The notes under the pieces are model-generated. The model was not told the DNA's origin. It did no database searches and saw nothing but the letters and a program-made list of their open reading frames with translations. Made by a program: the position numbers and the translations under genes. Shown piece after piece: positions 23,609 through 34,568 of a stretch of DNA of 64,000 nt; within the stretch, counting starts at the first letter, position 1, and the number at the start of each line of letters is the position of its first letter. Source of the stretch: Zingiber officinale (taxonomy: Eukaryota; Streptophyta; Magnoliopsida; Zingiberales; Zingiberaceae); NCBI RefSeq assembly GCF_018446385.1, contig NC_056002.1, positions 30,366,636 through 30,430,635 on the forward strand, given 5' to 3'.

Positions 23609-26600
23609 AGCTCATCGGAGGAAGAGAAGGAGAAAAGCACTCGTCAATTAGCACTCATGGCAAGGGAGGAATCGGACTCCGGAAGTGATACATCAGCAGC
23701 GGCTTCATCATCTTCGGATGATGAAGAGGTAACCTCTCCACATTTAGAAAAATGCTATAAGACTATTGCTCATTTATCTACACTGCTTAAGAAATCAAAA
23801 ACTGAAATCAAATTATTAAAAGAAGAAGTAGAACACTTGAAGACTCTTAGGGAAGATGAGGTTGATGACCTTCATCAAGAGCTTCTTGAGGATGAAAATA
23901 ATGCCCTAAAGAGTGAAGTTGAGAAACTCAAGAAAATGCTTGAGAAATTCTCAACTAGCTCTAAGACCTTAGATATGATTCTAAATGCCCAAAGGGCGGT
24001 CTACAAAAAGGCTGGATTAGGATACCAACCTAAGGAGTCTAGTTTCATTTCCTTAGTGTCTAGAACCCAATTTCATAGATCACATGCTTTTATGGTTCAT
24101 GAGACTAGGAAGGGTGTGACCAAGGCATGGGTTCCTAGGTCTTTCATTGTAGATGCATTAGGTCCCAAGATTTGGGTACCTAAAACATCTATCTTTCGTG
24201 TCTTGTAGGCATTTGTCAAGGGCGAGCATCTATCAACTTGGTTTGTTGATAGTGGATGCTCCAAGCACATGACCGGGGACAAGTCACTCTTTACTACCCT
24301 TCAAAACAAAAATAGAGGTAATGTGTCCTTTGGTAATAATGGTAGCCTTAAGGTTATAGGAGTTGGAGATATTCAAATATCCGAATGTCTCCAAATAAAA
24401 AATGTCCTTCTAGTCAAGGGGATGACCTTTAATCTCCTAAGTGTCAGCCAATTGTGTGATACGGGTTACACAATTGAGTTTCATTCAAGTCAATGTCTGG
24501 TCAAACACATTGACACACTTGACACGGTACTAGTAGGCACAAGGGTAGATAACATTTACCAAGTATCCTTTAAAAGTGCTACTAATGCCTCTGCTAAGTG
24601 TTTCATGTCAAAAGAAGAAGAATCATGGCTGTGGCATAGAAGGTTGGCCCACGTAAACATGAAGAATATTCGAAAGCTGGCCAACAAAGGATTAGTGCGA
24701 GACTTACCAAGCATCAAGTATCAAAAGACAAAACTATGTGATGCATGTCAAAAGGGTAAGCAAACAAAAGCAGCTCATAAAGGTAAAAGCGTTGTAAGTA
24801 CATCTACTGCTTTAGATTTATTGCATATGGATTTGTTTGATTGCAGTAATGTTATTTCATTGAATGGGAGTAGATACTGTTTAGTGATCATTGATGATTT
24901 TACTAGATATACATGGACTTTCTTTTTGAAAAATAAGGATCAAACCATAGATGTTTTTGTTTCTTTTTGTAGAAGAACTGAAAATGAAAAATCGACAACA
25001 ATTAAAATAATTAGAAGTGATCATGGTGGAGAATTTCAAAACCATAGATTTTTATAATTTTGTCAAGAAAAAGGATATAGGCATGAGTTCTCTACTCCAA
25101 GGACCCCACAACAAAATGGGGTTGTGGAGAGAAAGAACCGAGTCTTACAAGAGGCTGCACGAAGCATGCTCAATGAGTACTCATTACCGAGCTACTTATA
25201 GGCTGAAACGGTAAATACCGCTTGCTATGTGCAAAACCGAGTCTTGATACATAGGTTTTTAGGAAAGACTCCCCATGAACTTTGGTTTGGGAAACCCCCT
25301 ACAATTAAACATCTTAGGGTGTTTGGTTGTAAGGTGTTTATCTTGAACACCAAGGATCATCTTGGAAAGTTCACGGCTAAGGCTGACGAAGGGATACTAG
25401 TCGGGTACTCTCTAACCAGCAAAGTCTATCGAGTCTACAACATTAGGACTAAGTTGATTGAAGAGTCCTCGGATGTAGCATTTGAAGAAATCCCTAAATC
25501 GAATGATCAATCAAAGGATGTAGGAGAAATTCAATTTGAACTTAGAAATCTAAGTTTAAATGATCAAAACATAGAAAGAGTCGAAGTTGACTCCGATGAC
25601 GATAAGCAAAGGCAAGAGAGGACTCAGTCTGATCCTTTACCTGATACTGAGCCCTTGCCTGTGTCTAGTGAGACCATTCATGAGACACCGCCAACACCAA
25701 GGCAATCTAGAATAGCCTCTAGTCATCCCCAAGACCAGATTGTGGGAGACATTCAACAAGGGGTTAGGACTAGGTCATTCTTTAGAAATGAGTCTAATGA
25801 GGTCGCCTTGATCTCATAAATCGAACCAAAATTAGTTGATGAGGCATTGCACGGTCCTGATTGGATCATAGCTATGCAAGATGAGTTAGGTCAATTTGAA
25901 AGGAGCCAAGTGTGGGACTTAGTTCCTAGACCTAAGAAGACCACCATTATTGGAACCAAATGGGTCTTCAAAAATAAGTTAAACCAAAAGGGAGAAGTAG
26001 TAAGAAACAAGGCAAGACTTGTAGCCAAGGGCTATAGTCAAGTCGAAGGCCTCGATTATGATGAGACTTATGCTCCCGTGGCTCGATTAGAATCCATCCG
26101 CTTAATGCTAGCTTTTGCTGCACATAGAGGCTTCAAGCTCTATTAAATGGACGTCAAATCAGCCTTCTTAAATGGTTTCATTAAAGAAGAGGTCTATGTT
26201 GAATAACCACCGGGGTTTGTGAATACCGAAGCTCCAAACCACGTGTACAATCTCAAGAAAGCTCTTTATGGGCTTAAACAAGCACCTCGAGCTTGGTACG
26301 AAAAGTTGTCAACTTACCTATTAGAAAAGTGTTTTGTGAGAGGTCAAATAGACCCAACACTATTTCTGCGTAGAGATGGTGAAAACATATTTGTAGCCCA
26401 GGTGTATGTCGATGACATAATTTGTGGCTCAAATAACAAGGGTTATTTGAATGAATTTATCACTCACATGGAAAGTGAGTTTGAAATGAGTCTGGTGGGA
26501 GAATTGACATTCTTCCTTGGACTTGAAATCAAACAAACTCGAGATGACATTTATGTCCATCAAACAAAATATACTCAAGAGATGCTCAAGAAATTCAAAA

Positions 26601-27349
26601 TGAGTGACTCTAAGGAAGTATCCACTCCAATGGCGACAAACACTCGCCTTGACAATGATGAGAGTGGAAAACCAGTTGATCTAACGCAATATAGAAGCAT
26701 GATTGGCAGTCTTCTATATCTCACAGCTAGTAGGCCGGACATACTTTTTGCTGTGGGCATGTGCATTAGATATCAAGTCTGTGCCAAGGAATCTCATTTA
26801 ATTGCAGTTAAGAGAATTCTGAGATACCTTAAGGGCACAATTCGAGTAGGTCTATGGTACCCTCGCACGGAGTCTTTTGACTTGATAGGTTATACCGACT
26901 CCGATTACGCTGGGTGCAAATTGGATCAGAAAAGCACTAGTGAGGGTTGCCAATTTTTAGGTTCATCATTAGTTAGTTGGTCAAGTCGGAAGCAACATTG
27001 TGTTGCTCTCTCCACGACCGAGGCTGAATACATTGCCATGGGAGAGAGTGTATCACAATTGTTGTGGATGATCCACACTCTAGAAGATTATGGACTTTCG
27101 TATAAGGGAGTGCAAGTGTTGTGTGACAACATCAGCACAATAAACCTAACAAAAAACCCAGTCCATCATTCAAGGACCAAACATATTGAAGTGCGTCACC
27201 ACTTCATTAGAGATCACGTAGCTAGGGGAGACATTGCACTCACCTATGTTGAGTCAAAGTCAAACCTAGCCGATATTTTCACCAAACTTCTTCCGGAAAA
27301 TGAATTTAGTCATTTGAGGAGAGAATTGGGAATATGTTTGGCTCAATAG
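23609..27349 (+). pseudogene. Copia pol: coiled coil, protease, integrase, RT, RNase H
   Basis: In the same frame as gag. Residues encoded by 23657-24208 form an acidic coiled coil (LSTLLKKSKTEIKLLKEEVE). The protease motif DSGCSKHMTG is at about 24248-24277. The integrase zinc domain (H-x-H...C-x2-C) is around 24630-24765, and the integrase core (DLLHMDLF, IIDDFTRY, RSDHGGEFQ, PQQNGVVERKN) follows. RT has YVDDI near 26405; RNase H has TEAEYIAM and CDNIS. In-frame stops lie at 24206, 25055, 25197, 25817, 26144 and 26204 (first base), plus the gag stop at 23606. No frameshift is needed anywhere in 4.7 kb. The product cannot be made whole, so the copy is non-autonomous. Confidence 0.9.
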
Positions 27350-28040
27350 GCCATTAGGACTTCATCATGATCAATAAGGACAATTAAAACAACAAGAGAA
27401 ATAGGGAAATTAATTTGGGCAACTTGGGAACATCTCACACAAACTATAAGGTTTAACAAATGATTTTTGTTTGCTAGAAATGGGGTGAGATGCTAGGATC
27501 AGCCGAATTATTCAAAATGTATCATACATCCCTTGAATAATTAGGTTGAAGAGACATAAATTGAGTATGGGGAAGACCATTACATAATTCATGTGTATTT
27601 GGTTCCTAGATCTTACTCATATATTCCAACCAAGGAAACTTGGTTGGACCTTTACCTAGAAATTATGAAACTTTGGTTGATGGACTGTTTGATACACTTG
27701 AACGATGTTTTTCATGACTTTGATTGATACTAGGACGAATGATAGCAAGTTGGTTATATTTTGACAAACTTGAAACTGAACATAACAAAGGTCAAAAATT
27801 TCAATTTTCAGCCTTAAGTTGTTTGTTTTCTAAATGTCTGCAACTTTAGGGCTATAAACAAGTTCAGACCATAATTTTTAGGTAATCGTTATGCTTGTAG
27901 ATCCTCCAGGTTCTAGGTTCTGAACTTGGAAGTTTTCCTAGAGAAACTTCCACGAACTATCGAACATCTCTATGAATTTCAGTTACTGAAATTACTAATT
28001 TCAGTTACTGAAATTACTGGAGAGATCTAAGTATCAGACA
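27350..28040 (+). other. SIRE spacer between pol and the palindrome array
   Basis: About 690 non-coding bases of the element after the pol stop, moderately AT-rich. I see no ORF or RNA gene. It ends with a short direct duplication of TTTCAGTTACTGAAATTACT near 27976-28018. Confidence 0.5.
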
Positions 28041-28327
28041 CTGATCGGTCTACGGACCGATCAGGTCAGCCTGGCACGCTACTGATCACTTTCTGATCGG
28101 TCAACAGACCGATCAGAGAGTTCCCTGATCGGTCCGGAGACCGATCAGATCAATCCGGTCGCAAGGCCACTGATCACTTTCTGATCGGTCAATAGACCGA
28201 TCAGGAAGTTCCCTGATCGGTCCGGAGACCGATCAGATCGATCCGGTACGCAAGGCCACTGATCATGTTCTGATCGGTCTACCGACCGATCAGTACTCGC
28301 TGATCGGTCCGGACAGCTGTCCGATCA
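28041..28327. repeat. Internal palindrome array upstream of the env-position ORF
   Basis: Seven inverted repeats of the TGATCGGTC-N4-GACCGATCA type in 290 bases. They alternate with a CAAGGCCACTGATCA-like linker, so the array has a roughly 100-bp higher-order repeat. It is not LTR sequence but uses the same palindrome. The CT-rich, leader-like stretch and the env-position ORF follow. Confidence 0.85.
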
Positions 28328-28484
28328 TTTCATCAACTGTACACCCATCAGAAAACCCTTAAAACTTCCCGATCCTTTCTTTTCCCTCTTCACGCGGAAG
28401 CCCTAGCCGACTCTTCCCTACACCTCACCTCTTCTCTTCTCTTTGCACGCCGGAACCCTAGCCAAAGCTCTAGCCAAAACTTCA

Positions 28485-29908
28485 ATGGCACCAAGGTAAC
28501 TCCTTACTTCTCTAGAACTTGGCATCTCGGTCTCATTTCTCACCATATCTGTGTTTTTTTGTTTCGGGTGGCTCCGGTGCTCACTTACTTGCCCCATTAT
28601 ATCACTTTGTTAACTCTTAGAAAGAAACCAGTGGGTGAGGGGACCTCTAAGTCACCTGAGAAGTCGAAGTCTAAGGCTCCTTCCCGACCTCAACCATCTG
28701 TTTCCGGGAGATTCCCAAACCACAATTTTGAGGAAGCCTTTAGACAAAGAACCTTTAAATTACTCCCTTGTAGGTCTGTAGATCGTAAATTCATGGACGA
28801 ATTTTGTCCAACTGTGTCTGAAATCATTGCCTACTACAAACTTGACTCACTTGTCTACTTAGAACGGGATATCAACTATGACTTGGTCTCTGAGTTTTAT
28901 AACAACCTTCATCAGACTAATGATGCAAGTTATAAAACAAGAGTTGCCAAGCGGACTCTTGATTTCAGTTTCTCATCCTTCTTTGACTATCTCGGTTGTC
29001 GGAGGTGTTCCGGTAATGTCTTTTCGATATTTCCTGATTTACCAGACCCTTTACCTCCACCCTTTGATATCTCATCTGACGATATTTATGAGTACTTCTT
29101 CAGACATCCTAGACCGGGTGGCCTTGATGAGCTAGATGTTGACTTTCCTACTTTTGCAGCCTTGAGATTATCTCCTCAAGACTACATTCTTTTTAAAATT
29201 GTCACAAACTGCCTTCTGCCTATCACATCTAAGTCATTGTCTGAGATCCGACCATATCATTGTCTGATGCTTTATGGATTGCGTCGGCGTCTCGACTTTG
29301 ACATCATATCTAGCATCTACTCTTCGATCATCTCCTATAATGAGCCGAGCGGCTACACTGTTTATATGCCTTATGGGCATATAATTACAGATTGGCTCGA
29401 GACCCTTCAGATTGATGTCTCTAAGGGTAGAATAGTCAAGATGGTCAGACAGGATTGCAGACTTGGGAAGCGGGCATTTTCCAAGTCTGGAATCATAGGA
29501 CAAAATGGGGATGTTTGGTGGAAGGATGGGAGAGCTCTAGGTGAGTTACCACGGGGACCTCCACGATAGGTTGCAGCTGCTCCTGTTGCTGCTCCTCCTG
29601 CTGCTGATGATGGAGAGGCCGATCCTGATCTGCGCTGGCAGATCACCGAGCTGGAGAGTCGCTTTGATCGACACGATGAGCTGCTGGTTGCTGAGCTTCA
29701 CGGGCTGCGCGTCCGGATTGACCAGCGCTACGATGATTTACGCAGTCAGCAGCTGGCGACACATCAGGTGATTATGGATTGGATGGCCAGATACCCACCT
29801 TCGCAGGATTTCCCGGGCTATCCATCCTCGAGTAGCGGCATGCCACCTCAGGGATCCATTCCTCCCGTTGATGATGCTGATGCTCCTCATGATGAGGAGG
29901 TTGATTGA
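28485..29908 (+). pseudogene. Env-position ORF of SIRE-type element, with predicted intron
   Basis: Exon 1 is 28485-28495 (ATG GCA CCA AG). The predicted intron is 28496-28620 (AAG|GTAACT ... pyrimidine tract ... CTTAG|AAAG). Exon 2 runs 28621-29908. Splicing gives MAPRKKPVGEG and then a long acidic and aromatic region (FEEAFRQRTFKLLPCRSVD, DFSFSSFFDYLGCRRCSG) typical of the plant transposon protein domain found downstream of pol in many plant LTR elements. One in-frame TAG (29567-29569) interrupts it; the frame then continues through an Ala/Pro linker and a coiled-coil segment to TGA at 29906-29908. The total is 433 codons counting both stops. I see no signal peptide or membrane segment, so true envelope function is doubtful. 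Function unknown. Confidence 0.75.
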
Positions 29909-30419
29909 TATACATTGTTCTATGATGTCATTTTGACTGTCTATGTTTTGGATGTTGGTTGTTGGATATGTATGTCTGTCCTGGATACTTACTGATTTCT
30001 TCTATTTATGCTGTTTATTTTCTTTCTTTATGTTTCACTCCTTATTGGTTTTTAATATGCTGTTCATATGTCATGTCTTGTATGTCTCTTATTTCTTTAT
30101 CACTGTCTTATAATACATTTAGAGGGTGTTCTAGGTGAATTAAGAAAAAGACAGTATGGGTTAAGGGGGAGTTTTTTTAAAATTTTCTTACCTAATTCGC
30201 ACGTTTTCGGTGTTTGACAAAGGGGGAGAGAATAACTAAGTTTAGAGATAAATGAAAGTTTGGCTTTAGGGGGACGACCTTGATTCCCCTATCCTTACAT
30301 GGTGTTGTATCTGTCTTAGGGGGAGGATCTTGATTCCCCTAAAATTAGGGAAATATGGAAATATGAACATTTCTGATCTAAACTTAAATCGTGTTGTCAA
30401 ACAACAAAAAGGGGGAGAT
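29909..30419 (+). other. 3' untranslated part of the SIRE element with repeated polypurine tracts
   Basis: AGGGGGA-type tracts occur at about 30170, 30221, 30269, 30318 and 30406-30418; the last abuts the 3' LTR and is the functional-position tract. Several tracts are followed by similar text (a GATCTTGATTCCCCTA-type phrase recurs at about 30280 and 30325), which suggests local duplication. Confidence 0.75.
30402..30419 (+). other. Polypurine tract of the SIRE element
   Basis: CAAAAAGGGGGAGATT ends immediately before the LTR start TGTTGATACAG at 30420. This is the plus-strand primer position for reverse transcription. Confidence 0.85.
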
Positions 30420-30555
30420 TGTTGATACAGTCTGACCTGGCTGTTGTTTTGATGTTGACACTGATTTAAGTTTGTATCAGATATTAATTAAACTCAGACT
30501 GATTGATGATCAAGGATGATCATGAGGAGAGGAAAAGTCCAAGTACGGATACTTG

Positions 30556-30870
30556 GCACGTAAAGTCAGAGAGGGCTCGGTAACTCGTTCTCCGGACTAG
30601 GTCAAAGAGAGCTCGGTAGCTCGTTCTCTGGACCGGACGAAGTCGGAGAGGGCTGGACAGCTCGTTCTCCGGACTAGGTCAGAGAGGGCTCGGTAGCTCG
30701 TTCTATGGACGGGACAAAGTTGGAGAGGGCTCGGCAGCTCGTTCTCCGGACTAGGTCAGAGAGGGCTCGGTAGCTCGTTCTCTGAACCGGACAAAGTCGG
30801 AGAGGGCTCGGCAGCTCGTTCTCCGAACTAGGTCAGAGAGGGCTTGGTAGCTCGTTCTCTGGACCAGGAA
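30556..30870. repeat. Tandem repeat in the 3' LTR
   Basis: About four double units of GAGAGGGCTCGGTAGCTCGT followed by TCTCCGGACTAGGTC or TCTCTGGACCGGACGAAGTC. The 5' LTR keeps only the last partial double unit; the solo LTR at 14799 has the block in reverse. Confidence 0.85.
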
Positions 30871-30918
30871 GACGTTAGGGTTTAGGGCTGGGAGGCTCTA
30901 AAACTAACACAAGGACAT

Positions 30919-31245
30919 TGGATCGGTCTGTTGACCGATCCAGTGATACTCTGGTTGTCTGCATCGGTCGACAGACCGATCCAGTGATACATGAGTCACC
31001 TGATCGGTCTCGTGACCGATCAGTGACCACACAGAAGCATTCTGTGGGTTATCTGATCGGTCTACAGACCGATCAGAAAGAAGCGATCAGAAAGACGCTG
31101 GGACTCAAAGCGATAGGGGGATCGGTCTGTGGACCGATCCACCCATAGGCTGATCGGTCCACAGACCGATCAGACTCTTCCCAGACCGATCAGGATGAGT
31201 CCTGATCGGTCCAGAGAGCTATGGATCGGTCTGTTGACCGATCCA
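30919..31245. repeat. Palindrome array in the 3' LTR (best-preserved LTR copy)
   Basis: Seven inverted repeats with GATCGGTC/GACCGATC cores. They include a perfect 12-bp-arm palindrome, GACCGATCAGGA (31184-31195) with TCCTGATCGGTC (31200-31211). The pairs outside the core co-vary (TGG/CCA versus CTG/CAG). Confidence 0.85.
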
Positions 31246-32139
31246 CAACATGTCGTTTGTTTCTGCTGCTTCTCTGATATTTCTGATTCACTTCTGATTC
31301 ACCTGATCAAATCATCTGCTGTGAGATTTTTAAGTTACAGGTTGCAGGTATCGTGCCATTGGTTAATTTCAAATGAAGCTCCATCAGAAGAATAAGAACA
31401 AGTGCCCTTTATGCTGTATTTCACTGCAAGTGATGCAATTCGGGCTTCAACGTTCACTGGCCGCGATCAGTTGGACTCTTGCTCATTGGTTCGAGCTCAG
31501 AGACACCAGTGAAAACCATGGATGGTATTGGTGTGAGTTCAGAGAACCAGATGAGAAGGAAGAGTGATTGGCGACGCCTGAGTTGGTTGCAGCGATTCGA
31601 CACAGGTGACAGTGATTCGGGACAGTGAGAAAGCAGAATAAGAAGAAGGAAGAAGAGAGGTTTGCTAAGGTTCTGGAAAAACTCTCTGTCGATCAAGAGG
31701 CTGTGTTGTTGAGCTCTTGACTGAAGACTTCCTTCTGTCTTTGCATGCGTTTTGCTTCGTGGCTGTAAGTTTCATTTGTTCATTCCATTAGCCATAAAAC
31801 TCTGTAAGTCATTGTGCTTTGTTTTCAAATCTATTCTGTGACTTTTGTGGAGAGGTTACTCCACCGAGAAGGAGAAACACTTAGCCGGATTTTGTCCGGG
31901 GTGTGATCTACCGAAAGATCAAGGGATCGTCCACCTTACGAACACGCCGAGGAGTAGGGGCAAGTTATCCCTGAACCTCGTACATCGTTTTGTTAGTGGT
32001 GGTTTGTTCTTTTCCTTGCATCAGTTTTCATTTTACTTATTTCCGCTGTGCTAACAAACTCTTGTGAGGAAATTGATTGGATTTTTAAAGAAGGCTATTC
32101 ACACCCCCCCCCTTCTCTAGCCATCCGAAAGTCCTAACA

Positions 32140-32152
32140 CTAACAATCTTGG
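32140..32152. mobile_element. Sliver of Gypsy-type element between two insertions
   Basis: CTAACAATCTTGG, when joined to TTACGTTAAAA after the solo LTR, matches GACAATCTTGGTTACGTTAAAA at about 59249-59270. So the SIRE element and the next solo LTR both inserted in the same Gypsy fragment, only 13 bases apart. Confidence 0.75.
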
Positions 32153-34568
32153 TGTTAGAGTGTATACTAAAAGCCTAGCTTTTGGTATAAACATTTATCT
32201 AGAAATAAGAATCACATTGGTCAAATGTCTACATTTATGATAAATGTAGTTGTTCAATTAATTTATATTGTAGATAACATGGTGTGTGGTGTCACACACA
32301 GAGGATCATGTTATCAGTACCTTATAAATTATAAACAGTAGCTCACGACCATAATGGAAAGGAACAAACCATTGGAAGGTCGTAGTGTAATTAGGTATCA
32401 GTTTATCTTAACTGTATAATTACACTAGTATACTCAGAGTGTATTGAGTAGGACCATTTGAGGTCGTTTCTTTTATACTGACTTTATAAAGAAACAAAGA
32501 CCTCTGTTATTATGGAAGTGTGTGCTCTTAATCCTAATATAATAACAAGCACATATATTTGATATTTATTTCTTTAATTTATCAATGGGTGAAATTTAGT
32601 TCGATGAATCAATAAGCCCGATAAGTTGGGAAATGTTATCACTTATAGTGTGTGTTGTTGATTATAGAAGGAAACTGTGTCCTAGAGATACTAGGTTGAT
32701 AATGTCCCCAAGAGGAGCTCATAAAGATTGTCATGTTAAACCCTGCAGGTGGACTTAGTCCGACATGACGATAAGGTTGAGTGGTACTACTCTTGGACTA
32801 AGATATTAATTAAATGAGTTGTCAGTAAGTCACTTAATTAGTGGACATTCGATATCTTAAACACAGGGAGACTAACACACTCATAATAAGAAGGAGCCCA
32901 AAAATGTAATTTGGGATTGGTGCGGTAGTTCAATAATAGTTCTCTAGTGGAATGAATTATTATTGATAAAATTAAGTTGTGTGTTCGGGGCGAACACGGG
33001 ATGCTTAATTTTATCGGGAGACCAAAACCAATTCCTCCTCTCGGTCTCTATCGTAGCCTCTTATTTATAGAGTACTATACCCACCTATACCCACCTTCTA
33101 TACCCACCAATAGGGGGCCGGCCAAGCTAGCTTGGGAACCAAGCTAGGGCCGACCTAGGTATAAGATTGGGTGGCCGGCCCTAGCTTGAACCCAAGCTAG
33201 TGGGGGCCGGCCAAATTAAATTAAAAAGGGATTTTAATTTTAATTTTTATTATGTGGAAGAAATAATTTATTAAAGAGAATTAAAATTAAAATATCTCTC
33301 TTGTAAAAGATCTACAAAAGATTAAAGAAAGAGATTAAATCTCTTTCCTTATTTGTAGATTGATGAGATATTTTATTTTCTCTTTAAAATTATCCACATG
33401 TTGATAAAATTAAAATTATAGAAATTTCCTTTTATCAACCATGAAGAGATTTTTAAAGAAAAATTTTATTTTTAAAATTTCTGGAAACAAATTAGGAAGT
33501 TTTAATTTGTTGATTAAAACTTGTCTAATTTATTTCCTCTTGATGTGGCCGGCCATTAGAGATTAATTGGGGAAATATTATTTTATTTTTCTCAATTAAA
33601 TCATGTCAAGGGAATTAAGGAAATTTTATTGTAATTAAATTTCCTAATTTGCCTAGGCCAAGGAATATAAAAGAAGGGGTGAGGGTGCCTTCACAAGGAA
33701 CAACCTCTATTGTTTTCTCTTCCTCTTTTGTTCCTTGGTGTGGCCAGTCATCCTCCCTTTCTCTTCCTCTTGTGGTGGCCGAATCTCCTTCTTCCATTGG
33801 AGCTCTTGTGGTGGCCGGATACTACTCGGAGAAGAAGAAGAAGAAGGAGAGAAAGCTAGCATCTCTTAGAGCTTGGTTAGTATTTTGGTTTTTCTCCTTG
33901 GTGAAGTTTTCCTTTGTGGCCGAACCTTGCTTGGAGGAGAAGAAGGTGGTTGGTGGTTTCTCATCTCGGTAGATCGTTGTCCACACAACGTCCGAGGTTA
34001 GAAGAGGAATACGGTAGAAGATCAAGAGGTTTTTCTACAAGGTATAACTAGTAATTTTTCCTTTCCGCATCATGCTAGTTATTTATGGAAATAATACCAA
34101 ATACAAGAGGCTTACGTTCTAGAATTTCGAATATGTTTTTCGATGTTGTGTTCTTTTGATTTTTCTTTTCCTTGTGATTTGATTGTTCTTTTCGGTTAAC
34201 CTAAAGTTATTTTAGGAAATTAAATATTATATTTCTATAAAAGGTTTTGTCTAGTCGGTGGTGGTTGCTCCCATATCCAAGAAGGCTGTGTGCCTCGCCA
34301 CGTCAGTACTGAGAACCAATTATGGAAATTAATATTTAATGGAATTAATAACTTAAGGTGATTTGGGTCGAACGTGTTAAGTTTCACAGGAGATCCAAGT
34401 CTAAACCTAAAAGAACATATAGATTAAGTTTTGGATCAAAAGTGTTAAGTTCCGCAGGCGATCCAAAATTTAATTTAAAAGAACACATGGTAGCTAGGAA
34501 AATGTTCAGACCTTTGTACAAAATTTTTGTACAGTGGAACCTCTAGGTTTTCCGAGTAGCAACCAACA
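32153..34568 (+). mobile_element. Copia solo LTR (about 2.4 kb)
   Basis: The ends are TGTTAGAGTG at 32153 and AACCAACA at 34568. Perfect 5-bp duplications (cttgg) lie at 32148-32152 and 34569-34573. It is the plus-strand counterpart of the LTR at 16509 and carries the 51-bp dyad at 32965-33015. No internal region is attached. Confidence 0.93.

Larger units (their letters stand above)
21213..32139 (+). mobile_element. SIRE/Maximus-type Ty1-copia element
   Basis: Order on the plus strand: 5'-truncated LTR (21213-22562), tRNA-Met-type primer site, gag with zinc knuckle, a coiled-coil spacer, protease, integrase, reverse transcriptase and RNase H in one frame (22619-27349). A palindrome array (28041-28327), an env-position ORF (28485-29908), repeated polypurine tracts and a full 3' LTR (30420-32139) follow. 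An extra ORF after pol and long length are hallmarks of the SIRE/Maximus lineage. The duplication expected after the 3' LTR (ctaac, 32140-32144) cannot be matched because the 5' end is lost. Confidence 0.9.
30420..32139 (+). repeat. 3' LTR of the SIRE-type element (1720 bp)
   Basis: Starts TGTTGATACAG and ends CCTAACA. It contains the tandem repeat (30556-30870), the palindrome array (30919-31245) and the conserved C-run plus TCTAGCCATCCGAA end. The last 35 bases match the 5' LTR and, in reverse, the solo LTR at 14799. Confidence 0.92.

Noticed and set aside
22619..27349. Programmed stop-codon readthrough to make the SIRE polyprotein
   Set aside because: Seven stops at non-boundary positions, several in essential motifs, fit mutation better than recoding.
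28041..28327. CRISPR-like array of regularly repeated palindromes
   Set aside because: Spacing is irregular, the linkers are themselves repeats, no cas genes are present and the context is a plant retrotransposon.
28485..29908. True viral envelope gene
   Set aside because: No signal peptide, transmembrane segment or cysteine-rich ectodomain is visible. Only the position after pol resembles env.
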